Origin: Ruminococcaceae bacterium BL-6
GTDB lineage: Bacteria > Bacillota > Clostridia > Oscillospirales > Acutalibacteraceae
DNA length: 64,000 nt
Direction: 5' to 3'
Assembly: GCA_902810075.1 (NCBI GenBank)
Contig: LR778135.1
Span: 310,001 to 374,000 of the forward strand
The notes beneath the pieces were generated by a model. It searched no databases. It was not told the origin of the DNA and saw only the letters and a list, made by a program, of their open reading frames with translations. The first letter of the stretch is position 1. Each line of letters starts with the position of its first letter. This document shows, in pieces, positions 1-9,254 of this stretch. A program made the position numbers and the translations under genes.

Positions 1-9
1 ATATATAGA

Positions 10-56
10 AAAGAGCTGTCTTTCACAGTTGTGCTGCGAAAGACGGCTCTTTTTTT
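10..56. terminator. Rho-independent terminator, probably bidirectional
   Basis: Bases 10-24 pair with 38-52 (15-bp stem with one G-T pair), followed by a T run on the plus strand and preceded by an A run that becomes a T run on the minus strand. It can end a plus-strand gene left of the window and the minus-strand gene at 162-1616. Confidence 0.8.
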
Positions 57-161
57 AATGTCTGTTTGTCTGTTTCTTCAATCGGGATTTCCAGGCCGGA
101 GGCCTCGCTATTTCGATTCCGGCGGTTTTCCCCCGAGCTCTTTTCTCACGATCAGGCGGAT

Positions 162-1616
162 TCAGAGGCCGTCGCCGGAGGAATCGCCCGGCTCCGGCTT
201 TTTGCCGTCCGGCGGCGCCCCCGCCGCATCCTCGGGAGGGGGGAGCTCTTTGACGATCAGCAGCTTTGCGATGCGGTTTTCCTCCACCTTCTGCACGGTG
301 ATCGACAGGTTCGCGATATGGATGCAGGGATGCTCGCCCTGCTTCGGGATGCGCCCCAGCATTTCCATCACCAGGCCCGCGATGGTGTCGTAGTCCCCTT
401 CCGGGAGGGTGACGCCGACAAGGTCCGAAATTTCGTCGATGGAGGTGCTGCCGTCCACGGTAAAGGTGTTGTCGCTGACGCGCTGGATTTCCTCTTCCTC
501 GTGGTCGAACTCATCCTGGATGTTGCCGACGATGGATTCCAGCAGGTCCTCCAGCGTGATGATGCCGGAGGTGCCGCCGTATTCGTCCACGATCACGGCG
601 ATCTGCACGCGGTGGTCGGTCATTTCCTTAAAGAGCTCGGTGCACCGCTTCGTTTCCGGCACAAAATACGCCGGGCGCATGATGTCGGTGATCTTGACGT
701 CCCCGTTGATCTCGCTGCCTACATATTTGAGCAGATCCTTGACATAAATAATCCCGAGGATCGTGTCCAGGTCTTCGTGGAACACGGGCAGGCGGGAATA
801 TCCGTCCGCAATGGCAAGGCTCACCACATCCTGTATGGTGCTCGTGTCCTCCACGGCCGAAACCTCGGTGCGGTGGGTCATGATCTCATCCACGGTGGAG
901 TCGGTGAAATCGAAGATGTTTTCGATCATGTCCTTCGCGCTTCCGCCGATCACGCCCTTTTCTTCGCCGGCGTCCACCATCATCAGAATTTCTTCCTCGG
1001 TGACGGTTTCTTCCGATGAGTTCGGGTCAAACCCCAGAATTTTCAGGACGAAGTTTGTCGATACGGTCAGAAGCGAAATGAATATGTTGAAGATTTTGGA
1101 GGTGGCGATCAGCACGCCCACGAACTTGAAGGCGAGGGGCTCGGCCCGCTGCATGGCGATCTTTTTCGGCACCAGCTCGCCCAGAACCAGCGAAAAATAA
1201 GAGAGGATCAGGGTGATGAGAAACGTCGAGATCCCGTGGATCATCGACGGGGAGAAAGGGAGAAAAGTGAGAAGCCCCGCCAGCCGGTCGGAAAAGCTTT
1301 GCGCCGCGGAAGCGGATGTGAGAAAGCCGGCCAGGGTGACGCCGATCTGGATCGTGGACAAAAACCGGCTGGAGTTTTCCGTGAGCTTCAGCACTTTCGC
1401 GGCTCTTTTGTCGCCATCCTCCGCCATTTTCTTGATCTTGTTGTCGTTCAGGGTAATGACGGCGATTTCGGACGCGGCAAAAAAAGCGTTGACTAAAATC
1501 AGAACGAAAAGCAGAAGGATGGATAAAGCCGGGTGTGTATCGGCAGGCAAATCGGCCTGCTGCACGCTCATCAGTATGGGCCCCGGCAGAAGACTGCCCG
1601 CAGGTTCGGGAGGCAT
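162..1616 (-). CDS. CNNM/CorC-HlyC family membrane protein (DUF21 + CBS pair)
   Basis: This 484-residue protein has the layout of the HlyC/CorC (TlyC) family: a hydrophobic DUF21 (CNNM) domain in about the first 200 residues, a CBS-domain pair at about 215-345, and a C-terminal CorC/HlyC transporter-associated domain. The family is linked to magnesium/cobalt export or homeostasis at the cytoplasmic membrane; older 'hemolysin' labels are historical. The ATG at 1616 has AAGGGG 8 nt upstream on the minus strand; an internal Met about 15 codons in is an alternative. The gene stands alone between the terminator at 10-56 and the nifJ promoter region. Family assignment is firm, the transported ion is not known. 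Confidence 0.9.
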   Translation of the reverse strand: MPPEPAGSLLPGPILMSVQQADLPADTHPALSILLLFVLILVNAFFAASEIAVITLNDNKIKKMAEDGDKRAAKVLKLTENSSRFLSTIQIGVTLAGFLTSASAAQSFSDRLAGLLTFLPFSPSMIHGISTFLITLILSYFSLVLGELVPKKIAMQRAEPLAFKFVGVLIATSKIFNIFISLLTVSTNFVLKILGFDPNSSEETVTEEEILMMVDAGEEKGVIGGSAKDMIENIFDFTDSTVDEIMTHRTEVSAVEDTSTIQDVVSLAIADGYSRLPVFHEDLDTILGIIYVKDLLKYVGSEINGDVKITDIMRPAYFVPETKRCTELFKEMTDHRVQIAVIVDEYGGTSGIITLEDLLESIVGNIQDEFDHEEEEIQRVSDNTFTVDGSTSIDEISDLVGVTLPEGDYDTIAGLVMEMLGRIPKQGEHPCIHIANLSITVQKVEENRIAKLLIVKELPPPEDAAGAPPDGKKPEPGDSSGDGL

Positions 1617-2034
1617 GAAGTTTTCCCCTTTCAGATTTTAAAAATTCGGCCCAGCGGCCTCGGCCCGGTTTGAAGAATAAAAACGATAATTTTTCAAACG
1701 AGGCCTACAGGTTCAGTTAATTTTAATTATATCTTATTTTCCCGGGCCGTGTCAAACCGTCTTCCCCATATCTGCGCTTCTCTGTGCCGATTTGCGGCGC
1801 AGAGCCGGGGATGTGACCGGTTCTGCGGGCTTTACACGGAACAATCGAAACCGATATCGGGCAAATCGGCGCAATTTCCGCGGGAAGGATGGATCGATAC
1901 AGGGCGGAGCGGCTTTCCGGCTGCTTTTTGGCGGAAAGATGGACGGATCGCTTTCCATCATAATATTTTGAGACTAAATTATAAAAATAAAAAAGTCGAA
2001 CAGTTTATATCTGGGAGAATTGTTGATTTTTTTC
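1617..2034. other. Intergenic region with imperfect inverted repeat and a 21-bp shared repeat
   Basis: No credible gene lies here. GGCCTCG...GTTTGAA at about 1655-1672 faces TTCAAACGAGGCC at about 1693-1705, forming an imperfect stem. Bases 1687-1707 are identical over 21 nt to 56308-56328, which also lies upstream of a minus-strand gene. Short ORFs at 1749-2057 have no recognisable features. Confidence 0.5.
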
Positions 2035-2063
2035 TTTACACGATATTCAAAAAATGATAAAAT
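2035..2063 (+). promoter_or_regulatory. Sigma-A-type promoter for nifJ
   Basis: TTTACA (2035-2040), a 17-nt spacer and TAAAAT (2058-2063) lie about 90 nt before the nifJ start in an AT-rich stretch. Confidence 0.7.
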
Positions 2064-2149
2064 AAACACAAGCATGGCTGAATGGAAAAGGTCACGCTCA
2101 GCATGGCAAATCTTTCTAATTACACATCCTTAAAGGAGGAAATTATGAC

Positions 2150-5100
2150 ATGGCAAGAAAAATGAAGACCATGGACGGCAACAACGCCGCTGCGCATGTA
2201 TCCTATGCGTTTACCGACGTTGCCGCCATCTATCCGATCACGCCGTCTTCCGTTATGGCAGACGAAACGGACAAGTATGCCGCCAGCGGCAGAAAGAACC
2301 TTTTCGGCAGAGAAGTAAAGGTTACGGAGATGCAGTCTGAGGCCGGCGCGGCTGGCGCCGTGCACGGTTCCCTGGCGGCGGGCGCGCTGACCACCACCTA
2401 CACCGCCTCGCAGGGCTTGCTCCTGATGATCCCGAACATGTTTAAAATGGCCGGCGAGCTGCTGCCCGCCGTCATCCATGTTTCGGCCCGTTCGGTAGCG
2501 ACCCACGCGCTTTGTATTTTTGGCGATCAATCCGACATTTATGCCTGCCGTGAAACCGGCTTCGCGATGCTTTGTTCCAATAACCCGCAGGAAGTGATGG
2601 ACCTGGGCGCCGTCGCGCACCTTGCCGCCATCAAAGGCCGTGTGCCTTTTCTCCATTTCTTCGACGGATTCCGCACTTCGCACGAGGTCCAGAAAATCGC
2701 CGTCTGGGATTATAAAGACCTTGGCGACATGCTCGACTGGGACGCAGTGGACAAGTTCCGCCGCCGCGCGCTGAACCCGGAGCATCCGGTTCTGCGCGGA
2801 AGCGCCCAGAACGGCGACATCTTCTTCCAGGCGCGTGAAGCGAGCAATCCTTATTACGACGCGGTTCCCGAAATCGTCGTCGATTATATGAACCAGGTCA
2901 ACAAGAAGATCGGCACCGATTACAAGCCGTTCAATTATTACGGCGCCCCCGACGCGGAGCAGGTCATCATCGCGATGGGCTCCGTGTGCGACTGCACCGA
3001 GGAAGTCATCGATTACCTGAACGCCCGGGGCGAAAAGCTCGGCCTTGTCAAGGTTCACCTTTACAGGCCGTTCGTCGCGAAATATCTGCTCGACGTTCTG
3101 CCGAAGACCGTAAAGAAGATCTCGGTGCTCGACAGGACCAAAGAGCCCGGCTCCATCGGCGAGCCCCTTTACCTGGATATTCTGGCCGCTCTGGTCGACA
3201 GCGAGTTCGCCGGAGTCCCGGTTTACACCGGACGCTACGGGCTCGGCTCCAAAGACACCACGCCCGGCGACATCATCGCCGTGTACCGGAACATGCAGTC
3301 CGGCACGCCGAAGAAGCGCTTCACGATCGGCATCGTGGATGACCTCACGAATCTGTCCCTGCCCGTCAGGGAAAATCCGGACACGGTCCCCGCGGGCACG
3401 CATTCGTGCAAATTCTGGGGGCTCGGCGCGGACGGCACCGTCGGCGCGAACAAGAACTCCATCAAGATCATCGGCGACCACACAGACATGTACGCGCAGG
3501 GCTATTTCGACTACGACTCCAAAAAATCCGGCGGCCTGACCGTTTCCCATCTGCGGTTCGGCAAAAAGCCGATCAAATCGACCTACTATATCAGCCAGGC
3601 GGATTTCGTCGCCTGCCACAACCCTTCCTATGTGGACAAGTACGACATTGTGGAGGACCTGAAAAAGGGCGGGAACTTCCTTTTGAACTGCCCGTGGACC
3701 GGCAGGGAGCTTGACGAAAGGCTGCCCGGCAAGATGAAGAAATATATTGCCGAAAACGGCATCCATTTCTACACCATCGACGGGATCAAGATCGGCAAGG
3801 AGCTCGGCCTCGGCGGACGCATCAACACGATCCTGCAGGCCGCCTTCTTCAAGATCGCCAATATCGTCCCGGCGGATCAGGCGATTCAGTTCATGAAGGA
3901 CGCAGCCACGAAGTCCTACAGCAAAAAGGGCGAGAAGGTCGTTGCGATGAACCACGCGGCCATCGAGCGCGGCATGCAGGATGTCCACGAGGTGCAGGTT
4001 CCGGCTTCCTGGAAAGACGCAGACCCGACCGAAGCCGTTGAAAAGGCCACCGGAGACAGGCCCGAGCTTATCGATTATGTCAACAACGTTCTGAAGCCCG
4101 TCAATGCGTTCCGCGGCAAAAAGCTGACGGTCAGCGACTTTAAGGATTATGCGGACGGCACCGTGCCGCAGGGCTCCGCCGCCTATGAAAAGCGCGGGAT
4201 CGCGGTGGATGTGCCCGAATGGAACCCCGCGAACTGCATTCAGTGCAACTTCTGCTCTTATGTATGTCCGCACGCCGTCATCCGTCCGGTCGTCATGACC
4301 CCGGAAGAGCTTGCGAAAGCCCCGGAGGGCACCAAGTCGAAGGATATGAACGGCCTGCCGGGCCTGAAATTCTCCGTTACGGTTTCCACGCTCGACTGCA
4401 CGGGCTGCGGCTCCTGCGCGCAGGTATGCCCCGGCATGAAGGGCGAAAAGGCCCTGGTGCTCAAGCCGATCGACACCCAGCGCGCCGGTCAGGCCGTGTT
4501 CGATTACGGCAAGGCCATTGCGCCGAAGCCCGAGGTTCTGGAAAAGTTCAAGGCGACCACCGTCAAGGGCAGCCAGTTCCGTCAGCCGCTCCTGGAATTC
4601 TCCGGCGCGTGCGCGGGCTGCGGAGAGACTCCGTACGCAAAGCTTGCCACCCAGCTGTTCGGCGACCGGATGTTCATCGCGAACGCGACCGGCTGCACCT
4701 CGATCTGGGGCGGTTCCGAACCGGCCACCCCTTACACCGTGAACCGCGAGGGACACGGCCCGGCCTGGTCGAACTCGCTGTTTGAAGACAACGCGGAATA
4801 CGGCTACGGCATGTCTTTGGGCCAGGATGCGGTGCGCGGCAGGCTGGTGGAATATGTGAACGGGATCCTCGATTCCGGCAGCGCTTCCGAAAGCTTGAAG
4901 GAAGCCGGGAAGAATTACCTTGCCACCATCACCGACAGCGGCGCCAACCAGCCCGCGGCTGAGGCGCTGATCAGCGAGCTGGAAAAGGTTCAGAACGGCT
5001 CTTCCGACATTGCGGAATATGCGAAGAAGATCCTCGCCGACAAGGATTATCTCGCGAAGAAGTCCGTCTGGATCTTCGGCGGCGACGGCTGGGCGTATGA

Positions 5101-5707
5101 TATCGGCTTCGGCGGGCTGGATCACGTCATCGCTTCGGGCGCGAACGTCAATATTCTGGTGTTCGATACCGAGGTTTACTCCAACACCGGCGGGCAGGCT
5201 TCCAAATCCACCCCGATGGGCTCCGTCGCACAGTTCGCCGCGACCGGCAAGGCGGTCAAGAAGAAGGACCTTGCCGAGATCGCGATGACCTACGGCTATG
5301 TTTACGTGGCGCACGTCGCGATGGGCGCGGATTACAACCAGTGCCTGAAGGCGTTCCACGAGGCGGAAAGCTACAACGGCCCCTCGCTGATCATCGCTTA
5401 CGCGCCCTGCATCAACCACGGCATCAAGGGCGGCATGACGATTGCCCAGCAGGAGGAGAAGAAGGCGGTCGCTTCCGGCTACTGGAACAACTACCGCTAC
5501 GATCCCCGCAGGGCGGACGAGGGCAAGAATCCGTTTACCCTCGACAGCAAGGCGCCCACCGAGAGCTATCACGACTTCATCATGGGCGAGGTCCGTTACA
5601 ACTCCCTGACCCGCTCGTTCCCGGAGCGCGCTCAGGTGCTGTTCAAACGGGCGGAAGAGGATGCCGCCGCAAAGTACGAGGAACTGGAAAAACTCGCGAA
5701 GCAGTAA
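2150..5707 (+). CDS. nifJ: Pyruvate:ferredoxin (flavodoxin) oxidoreductase
   Basis: This single-chain homodimeric-type PFOR of 1185 residues oxidatively decarboxylates pyruvate to acetyl-CoA and CO2 and passes electrons to ferredoxin. It is the main pyruvate-consuming step of fermenting clostridia. The N-terminal substrate domain begins a few residues in (YPITPSS). Two 4Fe-4S cluster motifs lie at about 695-705 (CIQCNFC...CP) and 749-760 (CTGCGSC...CPG). The C-terminal half has the third cluster's Cys pair (GACAGCGE, about 819) and the thiamine-diphosphate site (GGDGWAYD, about 978, then the NTGGQ segment). Length is typical for the family (about 1170-1200). AAAGGAGG precedes the start, and a promoter lies at 2035-2063. 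It is monocistronic, with a terminator at 5740-5775. Confidence 0.97.
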   Translation: MARKMKTMDGNNAAAHVSYAFTDVAAIYPITPSSVMADETDKYAASGRKNLFGREVKVTEMQSEAGAAGAVHGSLAAGALTTTYTASQGLLLMIPNMFKMAGELLPAVIHVSARSVATHALCIFGDQSDIYACRETGFAMLCSNNPQEVMDLGAVAHLAAIKGRVPFLHFFDGFRTSHEVQKIAVWDYKDLGDMLDWDAVDKFRRRALNPEHPVLRGSAQNGDIFFQAREASNPYYDAVPEIVVDYMNQVNKKIGTDYKPFNYYGAPDAEQVIIAMGSVCDCTEEVIDYLNARGEKLGLVKVHLYRPFVAKYLLDVLPKTVKKISVLDRTKEPGSIGEPLYLDILAALVDSEFAGVPVYTGRYGLGSKDTTPGDIIAVYRNMQSGTPKKRFTIGIVDDLTNLSLPVRENPDTVPAGTHSCKFWGLGADGTVGANKNSIKIIGDHTDMYAQGYFDYDSKKSGGLTVSHLRFGKKPIKSTYYISQADFVACHNPSYVDKYDIVEDLKKGGNFLLNCPWTGRELDERLPGKMKKYIAENGIHFYTIDGIKIGKELGLGGRINTILQAAFFKIANIVPADQAIQFMKDAATKSYSKKGEKVVAMNHAAIERGMQDVHEVQVPASWKDADPTEAVEKATGDRPELIDYVNNVLKPVNAFRGKKLTVSDFKDYADGTVPQGSAAYEKRGIAVDVPEWNPANCIQCNFCSYVCPHAVIRPVVMTPEELAKAPEGTKSKDMNGLPGLKFSVTVSTLDCTGCGSCAQVCPGMKGEKALVLKPIDTQRAGQAVFDYGKAIAPKPEVLEKFKATTVKGSQFRQPLLEFSGACAGCGETPYAKLATQLFGDRMFIANATGCTSIWGGSEPATPYTVNREGHGPAWSNSLFEDNAEYGYGMSLGQDAVRGRLVEYVNGILDSGSASESLKEAGKNYLATITDSGANQPAAEALISELEKVQNGSSDIAEYAKKILADKDYLAKKSVWIFGGDGWAYDIGFGGLDHVIASGANVNILVFDTEVYSNTGGQASKSTPMGSVAQFAATGKAVKKKDLAEIAMTYGYVYVAHVAMGADYNQCLKAFHEAESYNGPSLIIAYAPCINHGIKGGMTIAQQEEKKAVASGYWNNYRYDPRRADEGKNPFTLDSKAPTESYHDFIMGEVRYNSLTRSFPERAQVLFKRAEEDAAAKYEELEKLAKQ

Positions 5708-5739
5708 AAGAAAAATTCAGGCTTCTGAAAAGGAGCGCG

Positions 5740-5775
5740 GGCGGGGCGGCCGGGAACGGCGCGCCCCGCCTTTTT
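5740..5775 (+). terminator. Terminator of nifJ
   Basis: GGCGGGGCG (5740-5748) pairs with CGCCCCGCC (5762-5770), followed by TTTTT. Confidence 0.8.
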
Positions 5776-5799
5776 GTAAAAACCCCGAAAATCAGGGAA

Positions 5800-5830
5800 G
5801 GGGCGTCCGGCCGCCGTGGCCGGACGCCCC
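5800..5830 (-). terminator. Terminator of spoVAC-spoVAD (possibly bidirectional)
   Basis: Perfect 13-bp stem, GGGGCGTCCGGCC (5800-5812) with 5818-5830 and a 5-nt loop. It lies just past the spoVAD stop on the minus strand, and a T-rich stretch also follows on the plus strand. Confidence 0.8.
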
Positions 5831-5862
5831 TTCCTTCTTTTTGGGGAAAGCGCTCCGAAATC

Positions 5863-6873
5863 CTATTCGCTTTTCAGGTGAACCAGATGAGCAATGCCGG
5901 GGGTGCTTTCGCCCTGCTGCTGAGAGGTGGGCGACATCAGGGCGCCCGTCCCGAGAAACAGCACGCTGTTCAGCTGGCCCTGCTGCAGCTGCTGGAGGAT
6001 GATCGAGCACAGCACCGCGCCCGAGCATCCGCAGCCGGAGCCGCCCGCATGGACGTCCTGCGCCCTGCGGTCGTAGATCATCAGCCCGCAGTCGTTGTGC
6101 AGCCCGGTGATATCGAGGTTGTTCTCCCGAAGGATCTGCTCCATCAGCTCGCTTCCCACAAGGCCGAGGTCGCCCGTCAGGATCAGGTCGTAATCCCGCG
6201 GGAGCGTCCCCGTATCCTGAAGGAAGTCGGACAGCGTCTGCGCCGCGGCAGGGGCCATCGCCGCGCCCATGTTGGCCGCGTCCTTTACCCCCAGGTCCGC
6301 GATCCTGCCGATGGTGACGGCGGCGACATACGGCCGCTTCTGCTGGTTCCCCACCACGATCGCGCCCGCCGCCGTCGCCGTCCACTGGGCGGTGGGGGTG
6401 CGCTGCCCGCCGTATTCCAGCGGAAAGCGGAACTGGCGCTCCGCCGAGCAGAAGTGGGATGAGGTCACCGCCACCGCCCGCCGCGCCGCGCCGGTATCCA
6501 CAAGGATGGATGAGAGCGCCAGCGTCTGCGCCATCGTGGAGCAGGCGCCGAACTGCCCCAGAAACGGGATGTCGAGGCTGCGCAGCCCGAAGGTGGAGGA
6601 GATGCACTGGTCCAGCAGATCGCCCGCGAAAATGTAGTCGATGTCCTTCGTGGTCGTTCCCGCCTTGGTCAGCGCCGCCGTGACCGCTTCGGTCTGAAGG
6701 CGGCTTTCCGCCTTTTCCCAGCTGGATTCCCCCAAAGTGGTGTCCTCAAACGACTTGTCGAAATATTTGCCGAGCGGCCCTTCGCTTTCTTTTTTCCCGA
6801 CGACGGAGGCGTAGCCCTCCACACAGGGCCGGTTGTCCATTTGAAGCGTGTAGCGTCCGATTCGTGTAGCCAT
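5863..6873 (-). CDS. spoVAD: Stage V sporulation protein AD (SpoVAD)
   Basis: This 336-residue protein has the thiolase/ketoacyl-synthase-like fold of SpoVAD. SpoVAD is a component of the SpoVA channel that brings dipicolinic acid into the forespore and binds DPA directly. Characteristic stretches are the N-terminal region around NRPCVEGYASVVGKKE, the FGACSTMAQ segment near the active-site-equivalent Cys, and the C-terminal SGCGCSG motif. The start at 6873 was chosen because GAGGAGG sits about 9 nt upstream; an in-frame ATG six codons earlier lacks this. That ribosome-binding site overlaps the spoVAC stop codon, so the two genes are translationally linked. No spoVAE follows: a terminator stands directly downstream. 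Confidence 0.95.
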   Translation of the reverse strand: MATRIGRYTLQMDNRPCVEGYASVVGKKESEGPLGKYFDKSFEDTTLGESSWEKAESRLQTEAVTAALTKAGTTTKDIDYIFAGDLLDQCISSTFGLRSLDIPFLGQFGACSTMAQTLALSSILVDTGAARRAVAVTSSHFCSAERQFRFPLEYGGQRTPTAQWTATAAGAIVVGNQQKRPYVAAVTIGRIADLGVKDAANMGAAMAPAAAQTLSDFLQDTGTLPRDYDLILTGDLGLVGSELMEQILRENNLDITGLHNDCGLMIYDRRAQDVHAGGSGCGCSGAVLCSIILQQLQQGQLNSVLFLGTGALMSPTSQQQGESTPGIAHLVHLKSE

Positions 6874-6887
6874 GTCGCTTCCCCTCC

Positions 6888-7334
6888 TCAATACAGATGG
6901 AACAGGTAAACGATCAGCCCGTAAACGATAGACGACGTGATCCCGTAAACGAGAACCGGCCCCGCGATGACGAACATTTTCGCGCCGATGCCCGTGACGA
7001 AGCCCTCGGGCTTGAATTCCATGGCGGGCGACACCATCGAGTTTGCAAACCCGGTGATCGGCACCAGCGTGCCCGCTCCGGCGTGCTTTGCGATGTTGTC
7101 GTAGATTTTCAGCGCCGTCAAAACCGCCGTTAGCCCGATGAGCGAAATGGATTCCGCCGCACGTGCCCCTTTCAGGTCCAGCCCGGCCTGCTGGTACAGG
7201 TTCACGAACACCTGGCCCAGGCAGCAGATCAGCCCGCCCACCAGAAACGCCCAGATGCAGTTCTTCAGGGACGACGTGTTCGGGGAGGCTTTTTCAACCA
7301 TTTTGGAATATTCTTCTTTTGTGATTTTCTTCAT
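6888..7334 (-). CDS. spoVAC: Stage V sporulation protein AC (SpoVAC)
   Basis: This 148-residue integral membrane protein with about four hydrophobic segments is the SpoVAC subunit. SpoVAC is a mechanosensitive membrane component of the SpoVA complex that moves dipicolinic acid during spore formation and germination. The segment PITGFANSMVSPAMEFKPEG and the C-terminal hydrophobic segment are typical. The start at 7334 (MKKITKEEYSK) has AAGGAG 8 nt upstream; the open frame continues 18 codons further without a plausible initiation site. It lies directly ahead of spoVAD, whose ribosome-binding site overlaps the TGA. A sigma-F/sigma-G-like promoter is visible at 7470-7498. Confidence 0.94.
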   Translation of the reverse strand: MKKITKEEYSKMVEKASPNTSSLKNCIWAFLVGGLICCLGQVFVNLYQQAGLDLKGARAAESISLIGLTAVLTALKIYDNIAKHAGAGTLVPITGFANSMVSPAMEFKPEGFVTGIGAKMFVIAGPVLVYGITSSIVYGLIVYLFHLY

Positions 7335-7469
7335 CGTTTCATCTCCTTGACGCCCAGCTGCTTTCCGCTTTCGTCCGCATAAGTCCACGGAACGGAAACG
7401 ATCTTTCCCAAAAGCCGGGCGGATTCCCTGCTTTTTCGGAAAAGCCGCAGATGGTTTCTTCCAAGAGCT

Positions 7470-7498
7470 ATTTTCTCCGGGGGCAATCGAAATATGCA
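7470..7498 (-). promoter_or_regulatory. Candidate forespore (sigma-F/sigma-G) promoter for spoVAC-spoVAD
   Basis: On the minus strand GCATA (-35 region, 7494-7498) is followed after 14 nt by GGAGAAAATA (7470-7479). This matches the sigma-F/G family pattern (GYATA and GGnnAnAnTR). spoVA operons are known forespore genes. The leader to the spoVAC ATG is about 130 nt. Confidence 0.55.
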
Positions 7499-7515
7499 GT
7501 GATTTCGGGGCGGAA

Positions 7516-7550
7516 AAAACCGGACGGAAATTGCGTTTCCGTCCGGTTTT
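7516..7550 (-). terminator. Terminator of the phosphohexomutase gene (bidirectional shape)
   Basis: Perfect 15-bp stem (7516-7530 with 7536-7550), loop TTGCG, with A/T runs on both sides. It lies 20 nt beyond the minus-strand stop at 7570. Confidence 0.85.
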
Positions 7551-7569
7551 AAAAATGAAAATTAAAATT

Positions 7570-9084
7570 TTACGACTTCTTTTGATCGAGCGGGGAGAGG
7601 TCCAGCCCGCGGCAGGTTTTCAGAAACGGCGTGAGCTGATCCAGAATGCGGGCGACGCCGCCTTTAGAATCGCTCTCCACATTCAGCGGCATGATCGGGT
7701 CGTGAACGCTCAGGCGCAGCAGGAACCAGCCGTCGCCGTTTTCCTTGGGGAACGAGACGCGCAGGCCCTCGCGGTTGTCGGGCGCGAGCTGCCAATGGTG
7801 CTCTTCCGCGTAGGCTTCCAGGTTTTTCAGGATCAGCTCGCCGCACTCCCGATACGCTTCCTCCGTGATCGGCATGCGGATTTCCACCGCTTCTGCGGGT
7901 TCCGCCAGATCTTCCAGCAGGCTTTCCAGCGATTTTCCCTTTTTGCGCAGAACGGCCGCTTTGATGATGATTTTCGTGACGAGGTACGCGCCGTCATCCA
8001 GAAAATAATTTTCGCGCAGCGCCGCGTGGCCCGAGGTTTCGATCGCGAGCGGGCAGTTGATCCCCGCCCTGTTCAGGCGGACCGCCTCGTTGATGACGTT
8101 CCGGTAGCCGCGCTTGAAGCGATGGTGGACGCCGCCCAATGTCTTCTCGATATAGTCCTTCAGGCCGTTCGACGTGATGGAATCCGTCACGACCGTGCCG
8201 CCCTCGTTCCCTTCCAGCGCGATGGCGGAGGCGATCGCGACCAGGCGGTTGCGGTTGATCTCATCCCCGCGCGCGTCCACCGCCCCGCCGCGGTCGACGT
8301 CGGTGTCGAAAATCACGCCCATGTCCGCGCCGGCCTTTACCGTGGCTTCGCAGACGGAGCGCATGGCCGTCTCGTTTTCCGGGTTCGGGATATGGTTCGG
8401 GAACATGCCGTCCGGCTCCAGGAACTGGCTGCCGGACGTATCCGCGCCCAGCGGGGCCAGCACGTCCCTGGCGTAAAACCCGCCCGCGCCGTTCCCCGCA
8501 TCCACGACGATGTGGAAGCCCTTAAGCGGGTGGTCGTAATCTTCGGCGGCGACTCCTTTTTTGACGACCTCGCGCAGGTGCGCGCTGTACGTTTTCATGT
8601 AATCTGCTTTTTTCACGCCGCCGTTTCCGGCCTTCGGGCTTTTTTCATCCTGCGCGTATTCCAGAATTTCCAGGATATCCGGCGCGTCCAGGCCCCCGTC
8701 CTTCGTGAAGAATTTCAGCCCGTTGCGGTTGAAGGGATGGTGGCTTGCGGTGATCTGCACGGCGCCGTCGCACTTCAGGTCGATCGTCGTCATGAACATG
8801 GAAGGGGTCGAGGCGAGCCCGCAGTCCAGCACGGAAACGCCGCAGCCCGTCAGCGCGCGGGTGACGGCCGCGCCGATGCGGCCCGCCGAAATGCGGGAGT
8901 CGTGGCCGACGGAAACCGTCAGCGCGGCTTTTCCGGCCCGGCGCTCCAGCCACAGGGCGAACCCGCGCGCCATCCGTTCGACCGCATCATCCGTCAGGGT
9001 GATCTTCTCCCCGGCCACGCCCTCGCTTGCAACGCCGCGGATATCGGTTCCGCTTTGGAATTGTTTCCAGTATTTTGTCAGCAA
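7570..9084 (-). CDS. Phosphomannomutase/phosphoglucomutase family enzyme
   Basis: This alpha-D-phosphohexomutase of 504 residues interconverts hexose 6- and 1-phosphates for glycogen or cell-surface sugar synthesis. The four family landmarks are present. The phosphoserine loop is TASHHP (about 111), the Mg-binding loop is DTDVDRGG (about 261), the sugar-binding loop is ETSGHAALRENY (about 350), and the C-terminal phosphate-contacting region is NREGLRV. The start is taken as TTG at 9084, which has AAAGGAGAGG about 9 nt upstream; the frame is open further but without a better site. The gene is alone, with its own terminator. Glucose versus mannose specificity cannot be read from the sequence. 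Confidence 0.92.
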   Translation of the reverse strand: MLTKYWKQFQSGTDIRGVASEGVAGEKITLTDDAVERMARGFALWLERRAGKAALTVSVGHDSRISAGRIGAAVTRALTGCGVSVLDCGLASTPSMFMTTIDLKCDGAVQITASHHPFNRNGLKFFTKDGGLDAPDILEILEYAQDEKSPKAGNGGVKKADYMKTYSAHLREVVKKGVAAEDYDHPLKGFHIVVDAGNGAGGFYARDVLAPLGADTSGSQFLEPDGMFPNHIPNPENETAMRSVCEATVKAGADMGVIFDTDVDRGGAVDARGDEINRNRLVAIASAIALEGNEGGTVVTDSITSNGLKDYIEKTLGGVHHRFKRGYRNVINEAVRLNRAGINCPLAIETSGHAALRENYFLDDGAYLVTKIIIKAAVLRKKGKSLESLLEDLAEPAEAVEIRMPITEEAYRECGELILKNLEAYAEEHHWQLAPDNREGLRVSFPKENGDGWFLLRLSVHDPIMPLNVESDSKGGVARILDQLTPFLKTCRGLDLSPLDQKKS

Positions 9085-9254
9085 TTTGCATCCTCTCCTT
9101 TGATCCGAACATGCGCCGGATTTTCCTGCTTTTATTATAATGCGTCCGTGACAAAGCCGCAAGCGTTGAAAACCGAGGGCTTCCGATGAAAATCGGATTT
9201 TCGCCTCATATTTGATCCGGTTCTGAGAAAAATACCGAAGTGGGGGCGATTGAT

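Noticed and set aside
1812..1818. Single TGTGACC near 1814 as a member of the TGTGAC promoter set
   Set aside because: Only one copy, with no second copy at 11 bp and no -10 box 10 nt downstream.
2120..5572. 1150-residue minus-strand open frame opposite nifJ
   Set aside because: It is the antisense shadow of a GC-rich gene. The plus-strand PFOR has all catalytic motifs, while the antisense product has no recognisable domain.
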